Below are positions 1 to 11,924 of a stretch of 64,000 nucleotides of DNA, one piece after another; position 1 is the stretch's first letter; every line of letters begins with the position of its first letter. The stretch is taken from assembly GCA_902806565.1 (NCBI GenBank), contig CADCXA010000066.1, forward strand, positions 1,550,001 through 1,614,000, given 5' to 3'. Below the pieces are notes generated by a model. The model was not told the DNA's origin, ran no database searches, and was given only the letters and a program-made list of their open reading frames with translations. The translations under genes were made by a program, and so were the position numbers. Origin of the DNA: Hypoxylon rubiginosum (Eukaryota > Ascomycota > Sordariomycetes > Xylariales > Hypoxylaceae).

Positions 1-1
1 T

Positions 2-436
2 GCCGAAACAGAGGTTGACGATCCTGGGTCCGAGGACATGGTTCCAGTGTTCGAAGCAGAGTCCTGGGATGACGGGTCTGTTGCGTCACTGCTAATGGTA
101 GTGGTGGCTGGCAAAGTCGATGAACCGGAAGCCCCAGAGCCCGTGTTAGTCGATACGGGCGAACCGACTGAGGTGAGTGTAGAGCTACTGCCAGTTGATG
201 TGACCGAATTCAGAGATTCGGACGATGGCAGAGCATTGCCTGAGGCCCTGATGGAAGTAGTGAGGGTTGATCCGGTACTGGTGCTGGTACAAGACTCCGT
301 GCTGGATAGGAGAGAAGGGCAAGCAACATTGCATGCGCAAGCCGACATGTACGCTCGCTTGTTGGTATTGCCGCACTACAAAGTTCCAGTCAGCAAGCAA
401 TTAGTCTCGGGCCTCACAAGAAAGTTATGCCCTTAA
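2..436 (+). CDS. possible partial acidic protein, open at the left window edge
   Basis: An open frame runs from the first bases of the window to a TAA at about 436, with an internal ATG at 38. Its product would be rich in Asp, Glu and Val, with no cysteine pairs, membrane segment or motif I recognise. A long open frame touching the edge is compatible with the last exon of a gene that begins outside the window. However, the opposite strand is also open over part of it, and the skewed composition could come from a reading frame antisense to something else. I do not recognise a family. Treat it as a weak candidate. Confidence 0.25.
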   Translation, partial: AETEVDDPGSEDMVPVFEAESWDDGSVASLLMVVVAGKVDEPEAPEPVLVDTGEPTEVSVELLPVDVTEFRDSDDGRALPEALMEVVRVDPVLVLVQDSVLDRREGQATLHAQADMYARLLVLPHYKVPVSKQLVSGLTRKLCP

Positions 437-2994
437 ACTAGGACAACAGCTAAGCAAGAGCAATGTTCTGATGAAATACTCACAGCCGCCGTGGCTCGCG
501 CGGGATAGTTGGTCGCCCCATAACGTCCCACGGTGGAGCAATAATCCAGAGCTTCGACAACAGCACCGGGAGATTCGCAAGGGAAAAGTGCATTATAACA
601 ACTGTCAGATGATTAGTGGTGAGAATAGCTCATATAGTTTAGCGGTCACTCGTGTTGAGAACATACTCGTCATGATTACAACCAGACTGCGCGCAGACTG
701 CGAGCACGAATAGGTACAGGATCCAGCTAGCTAGCTGGGTTGACTTGGAAGATAACATCTTGAGTTGAAAGAGTGGAAGAATTGTAAGTGCAAGTTTAAT
801 GATACAATGATGGAACTGAGTGTACATAGAGAATAGTGTTGATGGCCACTTCACAGCTAGAACCCCTATATGTATTATATATCCCGAGTCTGGCATCGCT
901 CTCGGGAGCCCTCTGGAGCACATTGTCGAAATTCCAGTTACACGAGAGCGGCGATATCTTCATGTTCGAATAACTAAAAGACATCTGTATCTCAGACTCG
1001 TGCGATGCCGCTTCCCAGTTTCCAGCACCGGGTAGCCTCACTTTCAGCTGAGCGCGGATATTGCAAGCCCAGACTTCGACGCACTCTGCACCACCGTTTT
1101 GTGTCGAGCGGGCACAACATGAAGATAGGCGCAGCTACGACGCGCCAATGGGACGGCGCAGATGCGAGACAACAATCTCTTGAAACTACCGGGCGTAGCG
1201 AGCGCGTGTCTCGAGAGACCGTAGGGGAAGTCGGGCCTAGCTATTATTCCTTAGATGACCTGTCTTAACTGTAGATGGGCTACATTGCGTATGCCCGAGA
1301 CATCATTTTCGTTGATATTTCCATGTCATATAATCTTCAACGATGCTGATGCAATATTGTCTCTCGGCTACATCATAAGGGAATGAAGACGTGGAAACCC
1401 CGGTCGACAGGCCATTAAGTAATGATGATCAATGTTAAACATAATTATACTGTCATCCGACGGAGACAATTGTCTTTATGGCATATGGGCGAGCTAGGAG
1501 GCCTCGTGCTGTCGAACTGTAGGTAGAAGCCAAAGGCTCTTAAGACTGATACTTGGAAGACTGATAGTTAGTTCTTTGAAAGTTCTACTACGCGAAGGAT
1601 ACCTAGGTAGTTTTCAAAACGAGTACCGCGAGAACCACTTAGTGTCTAGTGATAGTGATATTTACATATGCGTACCCTCATGATCTCACGTACTACGCCG
1701 TGTCGCAGAGATATAAGGTTATTCCGACTCAATTTTGTCGGCATAAATATATGTCACGGCACTCAACCTGACGCTAGAACCCCTCTTGTGAAACCGATAT
1801 CTGCTAGTATCATAATCACCTAGGTATATTCTAGTCTTAAAATCTCTGATGCCGCTCCAGATCGTCAAGGGTAGGTAATTTGTAAGCAGATATCGTGAGC
1901 TTACCATATCAGAACCCCCATAATAACACTTTCGTTTCGACACTAGTAATATCACGCAGCCTTCCATCGCTCAAGGTATCATCGCAATCGATGTTGTTGT
2001 CATCATTTACCATCATTACTAATTCCTATGCCATTGATTTGTCTGTGGTTATGCCGTCGCGGGTAAGCTTAGACTTGTGGTATTGGTAAACCAAATCCCA
2101 TCAAACTCATTCAAATCCAACACTGACACGTATAATTATTTCCTACCCTATGAACTAGCTTATATTCACGCCGTTCTTCAATTTGGCCATTAACCGGGAC
2201 CCTTCTACCAACTCGTGAGCTTTACTCAGCCGACAGGTACGATGATTGAGACTATGTATGATAGATAGCTAATTCCGTGGATGGAGGTATACAGGTTATA
2301 CCACTTAGCTATAATGCTTATTCATTCACCACGCCGACATTATTCAGCCCCCTATATCTAAGGGGTAGTGTAATAACAAGCGCGACCCCGTCTCGGCCCC
2401 CTATTTCCCTTGGCGCAGACTAGACTTGCGGCCAATACGGTCGAACCACCTGCTCCATTCTATCTCCAGAGTATCCATGGTTATTCCGGATGACTCATTA
2501 GGTAGGTACTTGCTAACCGTTTGCTACAAAAAATCCGGAGTTAGGGGTTACCGAGGCACCGGGTCTGCATATTCGCAAATCTGCTAAGGCTGAGACTCTT
2601 CTGTTTAATCCCTCCCCCTTACTTTGCTCTAACCTACCTTACCTTGGGTACCTAACGCTTGAGAAAGTCCTACGTGGCAAACAGCTAGCTAACTTTTACA
2701 CCGCGTAGATAGGCTCAAGCTCAACAAAGTTCTGAATCTAACTCTGTGCTCTCGACGAGCATCCCTGAAGGCAACCACGTCGAGAACTTTGCTCCTCGCA
2801 TTAGGTAGGCAGACAGGCAGACAGGCATTCAGCCGTCACAGGGCTAGATGTCCAGACGAGAAGAGAACCCAAGACAAGGGATACCACCAGCACATGTGCT
2901 GCTTGCTTACTTACCTTACGGCGGATCCCTCCTGGGTTGGTCCCGCGGACTACCGCGTCTTGGGTTCCCCTATCTTGGCTGGCTGGCTGGTTAG

Positions 2995-3262
2995 TATGTA
3001 TGGATGTATGGATGGATGTATGGATGGATGCGTGCGCCGGAGCTTTCGCGAGCTTCCCTACTTGCAGATAAGTTCTGGACCCCGCCAGATGGGAAAACGT
3101 CAGACAGTAGTAGGTAGATCTGTGCATGGCATATTTCTCAAGAGATGTGGGAGGGCGGAAGGACATCCTATTGGGCTGCGAAGGAGGAGAGAATCAGATT
3201 TACCGTCGTATGGATGCTGTATGTATGTAGGTATGTGTGTATGTATGTGTGTGTGCGTCGTG
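2995..3262. repeat. GGAT/GTAT and GTAT/GTGT simple repeats
   Basis: Two blocks of interrupted tetranucleotide repeats, at about 2,995-3,030 (units like GTAT and GGAT) and 3,210-3,262 (GTAT passing into GTGT). They keep reading frames open by chance on both strands and explain the long spurious ORF here. Confidence 0.85.
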
Positions 3263-4493
3263 TACGTACCTCAATATAACAGAGCAGCAGTGAGCAGCAG
3301 TGATAGCGAACAGGCTATGTATCTCAACGTTTTTTTCAGGGTTCTCGTCTCGAGTAAAAGGGACGTCGTCCAATGGCATGAACTCCGTGAAAGCGAGCGT
3401 TCCCACCATCAAGGGGGACTGCATAATGTATACTACATTGGTGTACTTGTGGGAATGCCTCAACATTGTTCGACGGTATGTAGTTGGAAAAAAAAAAAAG
3501 CAACATTGGCACATGATGGTAAGTGTGTAAGTAGTGTAGGTCAGGAATAGCTAATCACCCAATATACGCGGTTAGGTAATGCAGGAGGCTGTCAAGGTGT
3601 CAGGGTGTGTGTGGTAGGAGGTCCTTTTTGGAATTCGACGTACCGGTGTTCCAGTTTTAATCGGAGTTCGCAGCCAGAGTCGTGCCCACCACCAAAAGCT
3701 CTGGCAGCTCTCTGGCAGGCATTTTTTTTTATGATAAGTCATTTCGATCTCCCCTCGTTTACCTTACCCATAGGGGGGAGCGGAGTGCTTTTCAGTCTGA
3801 TACATACATATGTAGCCACTATGTATCGTAGGGCCAAGACATTTCCCACCACCACCCTACCCACCCTCTGCCACCTCCCCCAGAGGCTCTGAGGTAGGAC
3901 AAGACGTCGGCAACGTGGGCGGAAGAGCGTTCCGTATGCACGATTACATAGGCGCATGAGGAAAAAGAAGAAGGGGAAAAAAGAAAAGAAAGTTGGTTTA
4001 CCTAATCAGGCATGAACAGGTGTGATTCTCTTCAACATTTCTGCTCTGGTTCCGTATATATCGTATCATGGTGAGCAAAAAGGTAGAACTATACTCGAAA
4101 AGAAAAAAAACCGTGTCACAGGTCAAATGACGAACAATACACCCGCTAACGATTTCATAAGGCCTTAGAGAATACTCCATTGGGAATCTAGGTGAGTTTT
4201 CTAGAAGGGAAGCGGTGAAAATTGTTCCCTATCGAGAAGGAGAAGAGCTAGGTAGTGTAAGCCACGGTCGAACGATTTCGCTATCCGTCGCGGTGGAAAG
4301 TTTCGATGGGCACTAGGCGTTACTTGTTCACGATGTTGCGACGGTTGCGACCGCGATGACGCTCTCGTGTAGTCCAAATTGAGGTTGTGGATTTGTTGCT
4401 AATATGTTTAAAATGGAGTTATGACGGTTCGGCGCTGCTAGAGGCGCTGAATAAGTACGGGGAGAGCTCCCGTGTCTTGCGTCAGTTGAGGCG

Positions 4494-4544
4494 CTCGCCC
4501 CCGGCATAAAAAAACTTCGCGCATAAAAATCGCGAAGAGGCGAG
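4494..4544. other. nested perfect inverted repeat (hairpin)
   Basis: An inner stem CTTCGCG (4,515-4,521) pairs with CGCGAAG (4,531-4,537) around a 9-nt A/T-rich loop. An outer stem CTCGCC (4,494-4,499) pairs with GGCGAG (4,539-4,544). The interval between the arms is A-rich. This could be a structured RNA, a terminator-like element or a decayed mobile-element end; no gene lies close enough to decide. Confidence 0.5.
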
Positions 4545-5370
4545 AGTCGCGAGCTCCATACAAATTATAGAAGTTTGCCCCGTAGAATTTTCGTAGAAGC
4601 AAATTTCTTCTTCGACTATCTCTTCACATGAAATGTTCCAATATCTTACACGTGTTATGAAAACTACCTGGGTACCTGTCTACCTGGTAGGCAATCTAGG
4701 GGGGACTAGTGATACGGCAGTTCTAGACGGATGTGCTAGCATACCTAGCTTTGCATGATGTTTTTTTCTCCTTTTATCATTCGACGTCGGGCGTTCATAG
4801 GGTCCGTCGAAGGAGAGATAGGTAGATATGGGGAGACCTCCTCGAATGGACGGATGGGCGAATGAAAAAGGTCGGGCCCGAGGTCTATCGTCCAAGGCGC
4901 CGAGATTACTACGCCTCTCTCTCCCGAATCCGAGAACGACCCAATGGCAATCCTGTCCGATCGGTTTGAGGGTTTTTGTTGCAGGGTATCCCTATCTACC
5001 TACACACGCATACCAATCCATACCAATCCATATCACGACCATCACCGTTGCCACTATCGAATTCCACACTTGTTGCTCAGCCTAGAAAGCTAGTCGTCTC
5101 GGGAGACTTGGCTAGACCTGGTGACTTTCTTGGCTCTCCATCCGCTAGAATTAGAAGAAGAATTAATAATTACAAAATAAGTCGCCGGGGTCGGGGCGTT
5201 CCTGAATCCCGCTTCCCCGCTGGTATTCGGATTCGGGGTCCGAAAGGAATACAACAGCCTCGTTGCGCCGGAGGGTTTTTTCCTCCCCTCTATTGCGCAA
5301 CCCCCCTCGTCGGCGTCCGTGCCTGGCCGACTAGGTATCTATTAAATTACGTGCATTATCTGGATCTGTA

Positions 5371-5455
5371 GTGTAGGTCGCACCCACGTGGGTAATCTAC
5401 ACCGTTTTCCTATTATTGTTAGTGGGGGAATGGATCCTCCCGCCCTTTTATATAG
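5371..5455 (+). promoter_or_regulatory. CACGTG-centred inverted repeat followed by a TATA-like box
   Basis: ACCCACGTGGGT (5,382-5,393) is a perfect 12-bp palindrome with an E-box core of the kind bound by bHLH factors. It is enclosed by a second inverted pair, GTGTAGGT (5,371-5,378) and ATCTACAC (5,395-5,402), matching at 7 of 8 positions. TTTTATATAG follows at about 5,447. The arrangement resembles a promoter, but the only frame downstream on this strand (5,641-5,988) lacks an ATG start. The element could drive a non-coding RNA, or it could be chance. Confidence 0.3.
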
Positions 5456-7030
5456 TACTATGCACATATCTCTTAACGATATGGGGCGAGTTGACGAAGG
5501 ATCAGGATAAGATTACGATGGCTTGGATGGACCATGATGGATGACGAATATTTGGTGGCTCGTGGGTGCCGCTGCGACAGCACTATGTAGGACGGTAACA
5601 CACTTTATTACTGGGTTACCGCGGCATCGCGCCTCCGTGTGTGGGTTCGTTTCCCCCCCCAAGCGGCGTGGAACGAAGGCTGTGTAAGTTCTTGTCGTTT
5701 CTTGTCAATGCTGGGGTAGACCTTGGAGGGTTTCTTTTTCTTTTTCTGTATGCGGGTAGCTTACAGCTTAGACGAACATGCGACGTCGTAGGCCTGCGCC
5801 GAGCTATAGACGGGAGAGGAATAGGACACTTAATAAGAGAACGAATACGGCGGGATTTTGTTGGCCAAGCCAAGGAGGTTCGTGGTTGCTTTTGCTCTGA
5901 AGGAGGTAGGCTGTCGCGTCAGCAATTTGCAGTGGTCGTGGCGGAGTTTAGAGGGTTGTGCGTGGTCGCTACTCCTATTAATTGCTAGCAAGGTAGCAGT
6001 CGAGGAGGGAATTCAAGGATCGCTTGTGTAACCGGCTTACGAAGCCTACCTTGGTATATAATAAAAACTTGTTACTCTTCTAGGTATTGGTATGATTCAT
6101 GGTGGCTAATGTCCCAAGTGAGGCAGTCCGGGGAACTTATGTGAGAGATGACGAGGCAGGCTTTTCTACTTTCGTACCAAGATTATAGGATGGCAACACC
6201 CATTGTCGAGATATGTTGCTCGTTAATTGACCACTTCTCCTAATGCGCTTAGTGACTTTACGAGTGATTTGAGAGTGATTCGCGATGATTCATTTTTGTT
6301 GGTTAGGGGCACAGAGTTAGTTGACCTGCCCCCCTGCTTGCATACACAAGCCTGCAGGTGTATGGAGGCCCTACCTGTTAGGAGCAAGAGGGAGGTCACT
6401 ACCAGTACCCCGAACCGTAGTAATTCTCGGTCTGCCGTAACGAAAAGGGTGACAATGAATGACACCGGTAGGTTGGGTCTGGGGTTATATTGGAGTGGAC
6501 ATAGCAAACATGAGCACGTTGCAGGGCTACGATACGATAGAATGATCTCAGTTCAGTGCAGTTCAATGTATGAAGTAATGGGTCGAGAAATGAGGAAATC
6601 GTCTGATTGATATTATTCGTTTGCCCGTCGCGAACCCGAACCCGGGTACGGGGAGAGAAAAAAAAAAGAAGAAACACCCCTCAGTATGTAACATCAAGGA
6701 GGGGCATGGAGTTATGAGCTTATGGACATAACGCTGGAAATAACCCGCCAAACGCCCGTGGATGCATTCCTTCTACCGCAGTGGGTAATTCATACCAGAT
6801 GGCCATGATGGCCGCTTGACCGCCTTAGGTCGTTCTATAGCGTGGAATTTCAAACCGCCTTGTCCCCCCAGTCGTTTCGCAAAGAAAGCCGGGTACGCCT
6901 GTTCCCCCCTTCCAGCCAAAACCCGTAAACGCCGTGCCGTATTATGTATGGATGTTGTTCAAGTGAGAAATCGTGTGCGCTCCCATGAAACCCGAGTCGG
7001 ATCCTTTAACTCCTCTTCCCGATAGCTTCG

Positions 7031-8238
7031 TTATGATCGTAGCGATTCCATGTTGTATCCTGAGTAAATCATCGGATCCCCGACTCCTAGCATAACCTCT
7101 GGATTCGGACATTGGATCATGTGCGGCTTGATAGTCCCGAATTCCGACTCGACTAGCCCCTGGCTCAGCATCATCTCTGCCATATCCATATCCATCCCCT
7201 GCAAGAATTGCGGCGACAGGTCCATCGAGTTGGGCCTGCTCATGTTCCATGTCGGGAAAGATGTCGGCGCTGAGGGAGACTGAACTGCGAATAGGCCCCT
7301 GGAGTCGAGATCGGTTTGCATGGCCTTCGCATCGAGGTCATAAGACGTAAAGCTCTGCGGTGACATGGTCTGCAAATTCTGGCCGCCCATCAATACTTTT
7401 CTGTAGTCCTGCTCGAAATCCGAGTGGTCGAGGTCCGAAGAGCTGGCGCGATCTGTTCTCGTGCAGTTCGATTCCGTCTCTGATCGGTGTTCTGTTCCAT
7501 GTGCTTCTCGTTCCCTTTCCCTCTGCTGCACTTCCAACTCGACCGCCAACTTGGCTAAGCCTGCCTCGTCCTCAGGGAAAACCGAGTGAGGCGGTAGATC
7601 GGCGTCTGCGTTAGGTCGTATGCACCCGAGCTTCGTCGCGATGTTGTGAATAACAGGTTGACCCCTGTCGTTGAGCTCTGGCTCTCCCAGATCCCACGAC
7701 TGTCCATTGCGAACCATGGCGTACAACTTGTGCACGGTAGCGATTAATGCGAATTGGGTGTTTTCCAAAACTTCGGCATATCTTGAAATGGGTTAGTTTT
7801 TTTTGGAAGTGGTAAATAAAAAAAAGGGGGAGTTATCATACCCTCTAGGTAATTGCTTGTATTCTGTCTTTTTTCGGGTGCCAGCGGTGCAAACTAGGCC
7901 GTCATCCTTGCATCTCTTACACGGAAACTCTCCGTCGCACTGGGAAAGGAGTTAGAGACAAATTGTGCTGCCTGTTAGGTAATTAGGTGACAAACCTTGG
8001 TCTTCTTCATTCTACATCTCTCACATGCCTTCCAGACTCTCTTATGTCTGTTGTCGATAGCATGCGGCGAGAGTGGCGGCGGGTGGTCGTGAATGGGAGA
8101 GTGAGATAGGTGATTGGCTGCTCGCTTTCCGCCTCGATGTATCGGCTTGACTGATTTGGTGCTGGATGATGTGCTTCTCCTCGACACCGTCGGTTTCATG
8201 CTGTCCTCGACGGGAGGTGTAGGTATCCCGCTTTCCAT
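7031..8238 (-). CDS. Zn2Cys6 binuclear-cluster transcription factor (363 aa)
   Basis: Three exons on the minus strand: 8,238-7,996, 7,939-7,842 and 7,781-7,031. The introns are 56 and 60 nt with GT...AG ends; the second has a CTAAC branch site, and both join in frame. The spliced product has a Ser/Pro-rich N-terminus and then a complete zinc cluster, C72-x2-C75-x6-C82-x5-C88-x2-C91-x6-C98. The first intron splits this cluster just before Cys82. After it comes a conserved-looking block (QLPRGYAEVLENTQFALIA) and an acidic, Met/Pro-rich C-terminus suited to activation. The Zn2Cys6 fold and nuclear DNA binding are well supported. The closest relatives may be fungal developmental regulators, but I cannot name the orthologue, and the product is short for RosA- or Fluffy-type proteins. 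No fungal-specific middle homology domain is evident. It is flanked by gene-poor DNA on both sides, which would allow extensive cis-regulation. Confidence 0.9.
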
Positions 8239-8797
8239 TTTGGGTGATTTCGACTAACACACAAGGTGGGAATTTTGTGTAAGACCGGGGGACGAGATAT
8301 TAAGAGGTGAAAGGTTCAACTAAGACCTGAGACCTGTGTAAAGGGAGGTGGCTACAGCTGTCTAATTATGGATATTGGAAACCAGGATCCGGGTCCAGGA
8401 ACGGGAATTGTATCCAACGGGAGTGGGAGAAAGGGGAGGGAAGGGAAGATTATTCGAGGAAATTTGTCGAAATGTGACTCTCAACGCTGGGATTAATAAT
8501 GCAACCAGCGAGCCGAGCTTTTTTAAGGGCGTGACGATTATGTGATGTTTGCCGTTTAGGTCCGGCAACTTTATTTAGTGAAATCCAAGCAAGTCGACGC
8601 TAAGAAAACGACCAGGGGATGGGCCTTTAAAAGTCGGCCGCGCTTTATGTCCGAAAGTGCGGGCTACGGTGGTTGCTGACTGGTCGATTTTGGTAGTTGT
8701 AAGTTCTTTGATGGACCCCAGAACCCATTCAATATGTTACTCCCCTCTTAAGAAGAAACTTGCAGAGCCTTGTTGTAAGGATGATGTATCCCGCCTC

Positions 8798-8865
8798 TGT
8801 AGCTTGTAGCTTGTAGCTTGCCCGTATAGCTAGCGAGCTTAGTAGCTTAGTAGCTTGGTGGCTCG
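8798..8865. repeat. TGTAGCT / TTAGTAGCT short tandem repeat
   Basis: Three contiguous TGTAGCT units begin at 8,798. They are followed after a short gap by related TTAGTAGCT units. The block lies about 560 bp upstream of the zinc-cluster regulator start codon. Confidence 0.75.
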
Positions 8866-10420
8866 GTATGGAGATGCTGTCCAGAATCCGTTGCCGAGTC
8901 GTAAGACGTCTTTGTTGTTGGACGCCGAGTAGTCGTTGTAAGTCCCCGAGTTCCTAGTAGTAATAATAAGAAGCTGTTGCCGTTGCCGTTGCTGCTGCTG
9001 TTTGCTATGTTGCTTTGCGACAAAGAGCTAAAGTGGTCGTGTATAACACCTTGGGACTTTTATGTGACCTCACCACTCGAAGCTATCCGCACAATGGGGG
9101 AGGCGATGTCGTGATATTAAAGTACGAGGTAGACCTTAGGCTTGGAAGGGTAGCACGAGTCAAGCTTCATGTTTTGGGGATGGAGACGGCCATGTCTCTT
9201 ATATCATGTTGAATTCCTGTCGACTCTGCATGGTATGGCTATTGCCTATGCAGATGGGCTCTTTGTAATACCTTTTGGGCGATCCCGCATCATGGCCGGA
9301 ACCCATATGCGGGTTAGTGATCTGTCACTTCAGCAGAAGGATTGGGCCAGAGCCGGAGTGACAAGCAGATACATCTGACTACATAGCACATCAACGATCG
9401 GAGTCCAAAGTCGCAAAAAGTGACCGACCACGTTCGAGGTGGCTCAGTAAGCCCGCGCCTAGAGTACGACAGGACAGGGCTAACCGTTAGTAACCTCAAT
9501 AAAACAACTCGGAGTTATGCTAATTACCTAGGTATTAGTTATGCAATGCAGCATAACCCTGGTCCAACCCTGCTGCCCCTGCTGTCCTTGCTGCCCCTGT
9601 CCGCTTGGTTGCTGGTTGCTGGCTATGGTCAAATCGGGGCACATGCTTTCCCACACCACATTCCACATTCCCACACCACGATTGCACAAACAAATGCTGC
9701 AGGCGGAATGCAACCGCTCCGTTACTAATTCACTTACGGTACTAAGAGGTGCAGGGTCTCGTCATGTTTTGTGGTTTTGTGGTCTACCAGTCTATAGTCT
9801 TATGAATCTATGAACAGCTTACATACTGTAGCTACGCCTAAACTGCGAACATCGAATTTCCTCCGTCAACTTTTTAGGAATTATTTCCCCTTATGCCCTT
9901 GTGCGTGTGAGATCGGCAAGGGAACCTGACCTCGAGTCTTTTTTAGCTGAATGGCCCTACGAGGGGAAACCAAATTTCTTACTTGGTACCAACAAGCAGA
10001 AAACACGCATCACGCACCACGCACTACTTCGACCACTGCACACAGCGCATATGGAAAGGGGCCTCGAACTTGTAAAATAAGATGTGCGTACATCGTTACT
10101 AGGACCGTACATCTCGCTAGACCCTAGCTAGACCTAGGAACCTAGACTTACACCTAGCGATATCTCTTCTTCTCCCATCAGGTTGGCTACCTGAGCTTTG
10201 GGTTTGTGTCTCATGAGACCGAATCCGAGTAAAAAACAGCGTATCGAGGACCCATAAAACTTACCAGCTTTCGAATTTCCTAGGTATATGTGGAGGGTAC
10301 GTACCTTATATAGCCATGTCTGTATCTATCACATTTTATGAATTATGACGGCGGGCTATGTATCTCCCGTATTTCTAGCGTGCAGGTGTGTGCAGGACTA
10401 CCTGACCTAGGCCTAGGGTA

Positions 10421-10446
10421 AGAAAGAAAAGAAAAGAAAAGAAAAA
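10421..10446. repeat. AAAAG pentanucleotide microsatellite
   Basis: A short purine-only run with GAAAA periodicity in intergenic DNA. No gene is attached to it. Confidence 0.85.
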
Positions 10447-11897
10447 CATGGGAATTATGCCTGCTGCGGCTCTTGTCTGTGCCAATGCGCGCTAAGGGGC
10501 TGCTTGGAAATTGTCATGATCTAATCTGTAACCGGCACGAGTCATCACGATGATGACACACGCGGGCCTGCATCCATCCCATTATCGTGGTTCCGTTGAC
10601 GTTGTAGGAAGCTGTCCGTACATAGCTGTGCGTGAGCTCTGTGTTCTACCAGGATAGGACCCGATAAGAAGCACTGGCTCGTCTAGACGATCGTCTATAT
10701 GCAGGCCTCAGGCGGTAACTCGTACCTGGGCTGCTGGGGCTGCTAGGTTAGAATATGCCTGTATGCCTGTGGTGGACACGCCTGCGAGGCTCCGGCTTTT
10801 AGTGTATTCCCAAATGGAAGGTTTGGTAGATCCGGAGTAGAAGCGCCATTCCACGTTTTTATGTAGATCGCCAGCTCAATTGATATGTTGAGTCCTAGTT
10901 CTATCAGAAAACCTGTCGGTATGCGAACAAACAGAGACGAAGCTAGCCATGTAGCTATCTTAGCTACAGCCCAGCCAGCCAGCCAGCTCAAGCCAGCTCA
11001 AGCCAAGCTACTGTAGCTACTTGCCAACAAGGTTCTGCGTACGTCCTTCTTACTGTATCGCGAATCGACGATACTCGAGAAGCCAAGTGTTGCTGAGACA
11101 ATTCACGATGATCTCACCACTTGGCTAGCTGGATCATAATTGCTGCCATCGCACATAATACAGTAATCATCATATGAACCTGTCGAGGTTTTTCAAGGTC
11201 CAACGCTCCACACGAATTACCTGCCCAGGTACCTACATGGGTATAACTTCAATTAAAATACCCAAGTGGGGAAGGGGGAAGAAACTTGAGCCACTCCTTT
11301 TTGGTGGGTTTGTGGTTTTGTGGCTAGGTACCTTTAATGCCCTTCAGCTCATTCTAGAAGAGGGAATCTTGATCATGTCTCATTGGCCTAGCTGAGAAGT
11401 GGGGAAGTACCAAGTAAGAGACGATCGGCGCTGGGGTCCATTTATCAACTTTCCTGTTACGGACTCAAGAAATCCTACCGAAATGCCGTATCGGCTCCGA
11501 CTATGTCGTGCAGTGGCCGAATCTACATGGGAAAGAACGATGGGGAAGAGGTAAAAGGGATGGCAATCTGAGCTCTTTCCCATTCCACATCAAATAGCCC
11601 TAAAGTCTAGGCGAAACCTCATACCATGCGTGTAAAGAAGAAAAAGGGGGTTCTCGCAATGTAGGTAGGGCAGAGCAATTTGTGCGCATAAAGTTATGAA
11701 ATCCCGGGAATCTGGATAAAAGGGGGGGTGGCTAGTAGAAAAAGAACAAAAAAAGGGATTGACCAATGCGCAAGCAGTCCAGTCATCACCAACAGCTTCT
11801 CTGTTTTAATTGGTATCGATGTTCCAATGGAGAGACCAAAAGAAGAAATCACAAGAACCGTTCCAGCAGATCGGAGCTCGGGTGCGGGACTTGGCGG

Positions 11898-11924
11898 GTC
11901 CAAACCGTCCAAACCGTCCAAACC
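11898..11924. repeat. three perfect GTCCAAACC tandem copies
   Basis: A 9-nt unit repeated three times without mismatch. It keeps several overlapping frames open (Lys-Pro-Ser or Asn-Arg-Pro repeats), which explains the overlapping short ORFs at 11,728-12,139. I reject those as genes. Confidence 0.85.

Larger units (their letters stand above)
437..7030. other. intergenic DNA, no supportable gene
   Basis: About 6.6 kb without a convincing gene. The longest frame (2,789-3,550, +) is built over GGAT/GTAT and GTAT/GTGT simple repeats and has no recognisable protein. Other frames are short and overlap each other on both strands. The stretch contains poly-A and poly-T runs, a nested hairpin (4,494-4,544) and an inverted repeat around a CACGTG core (5,371-5,402). 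It may hold UTRs or non-coding transcripts that I cannot see. Confidence 0.6.

Noticed and set aside
2789..3550. 253-codon plus-strand ORF
   Set aside because: Built over GGAT/GTAT simple repeats and poly-A. It has no domain, and the antisense strand is equally open.
5641..5988. 115-codon plus-strand ORF after the CACGTG palindrome
   Set aside because: Begins at GTG rather than ATG and its product resembles no known protein.
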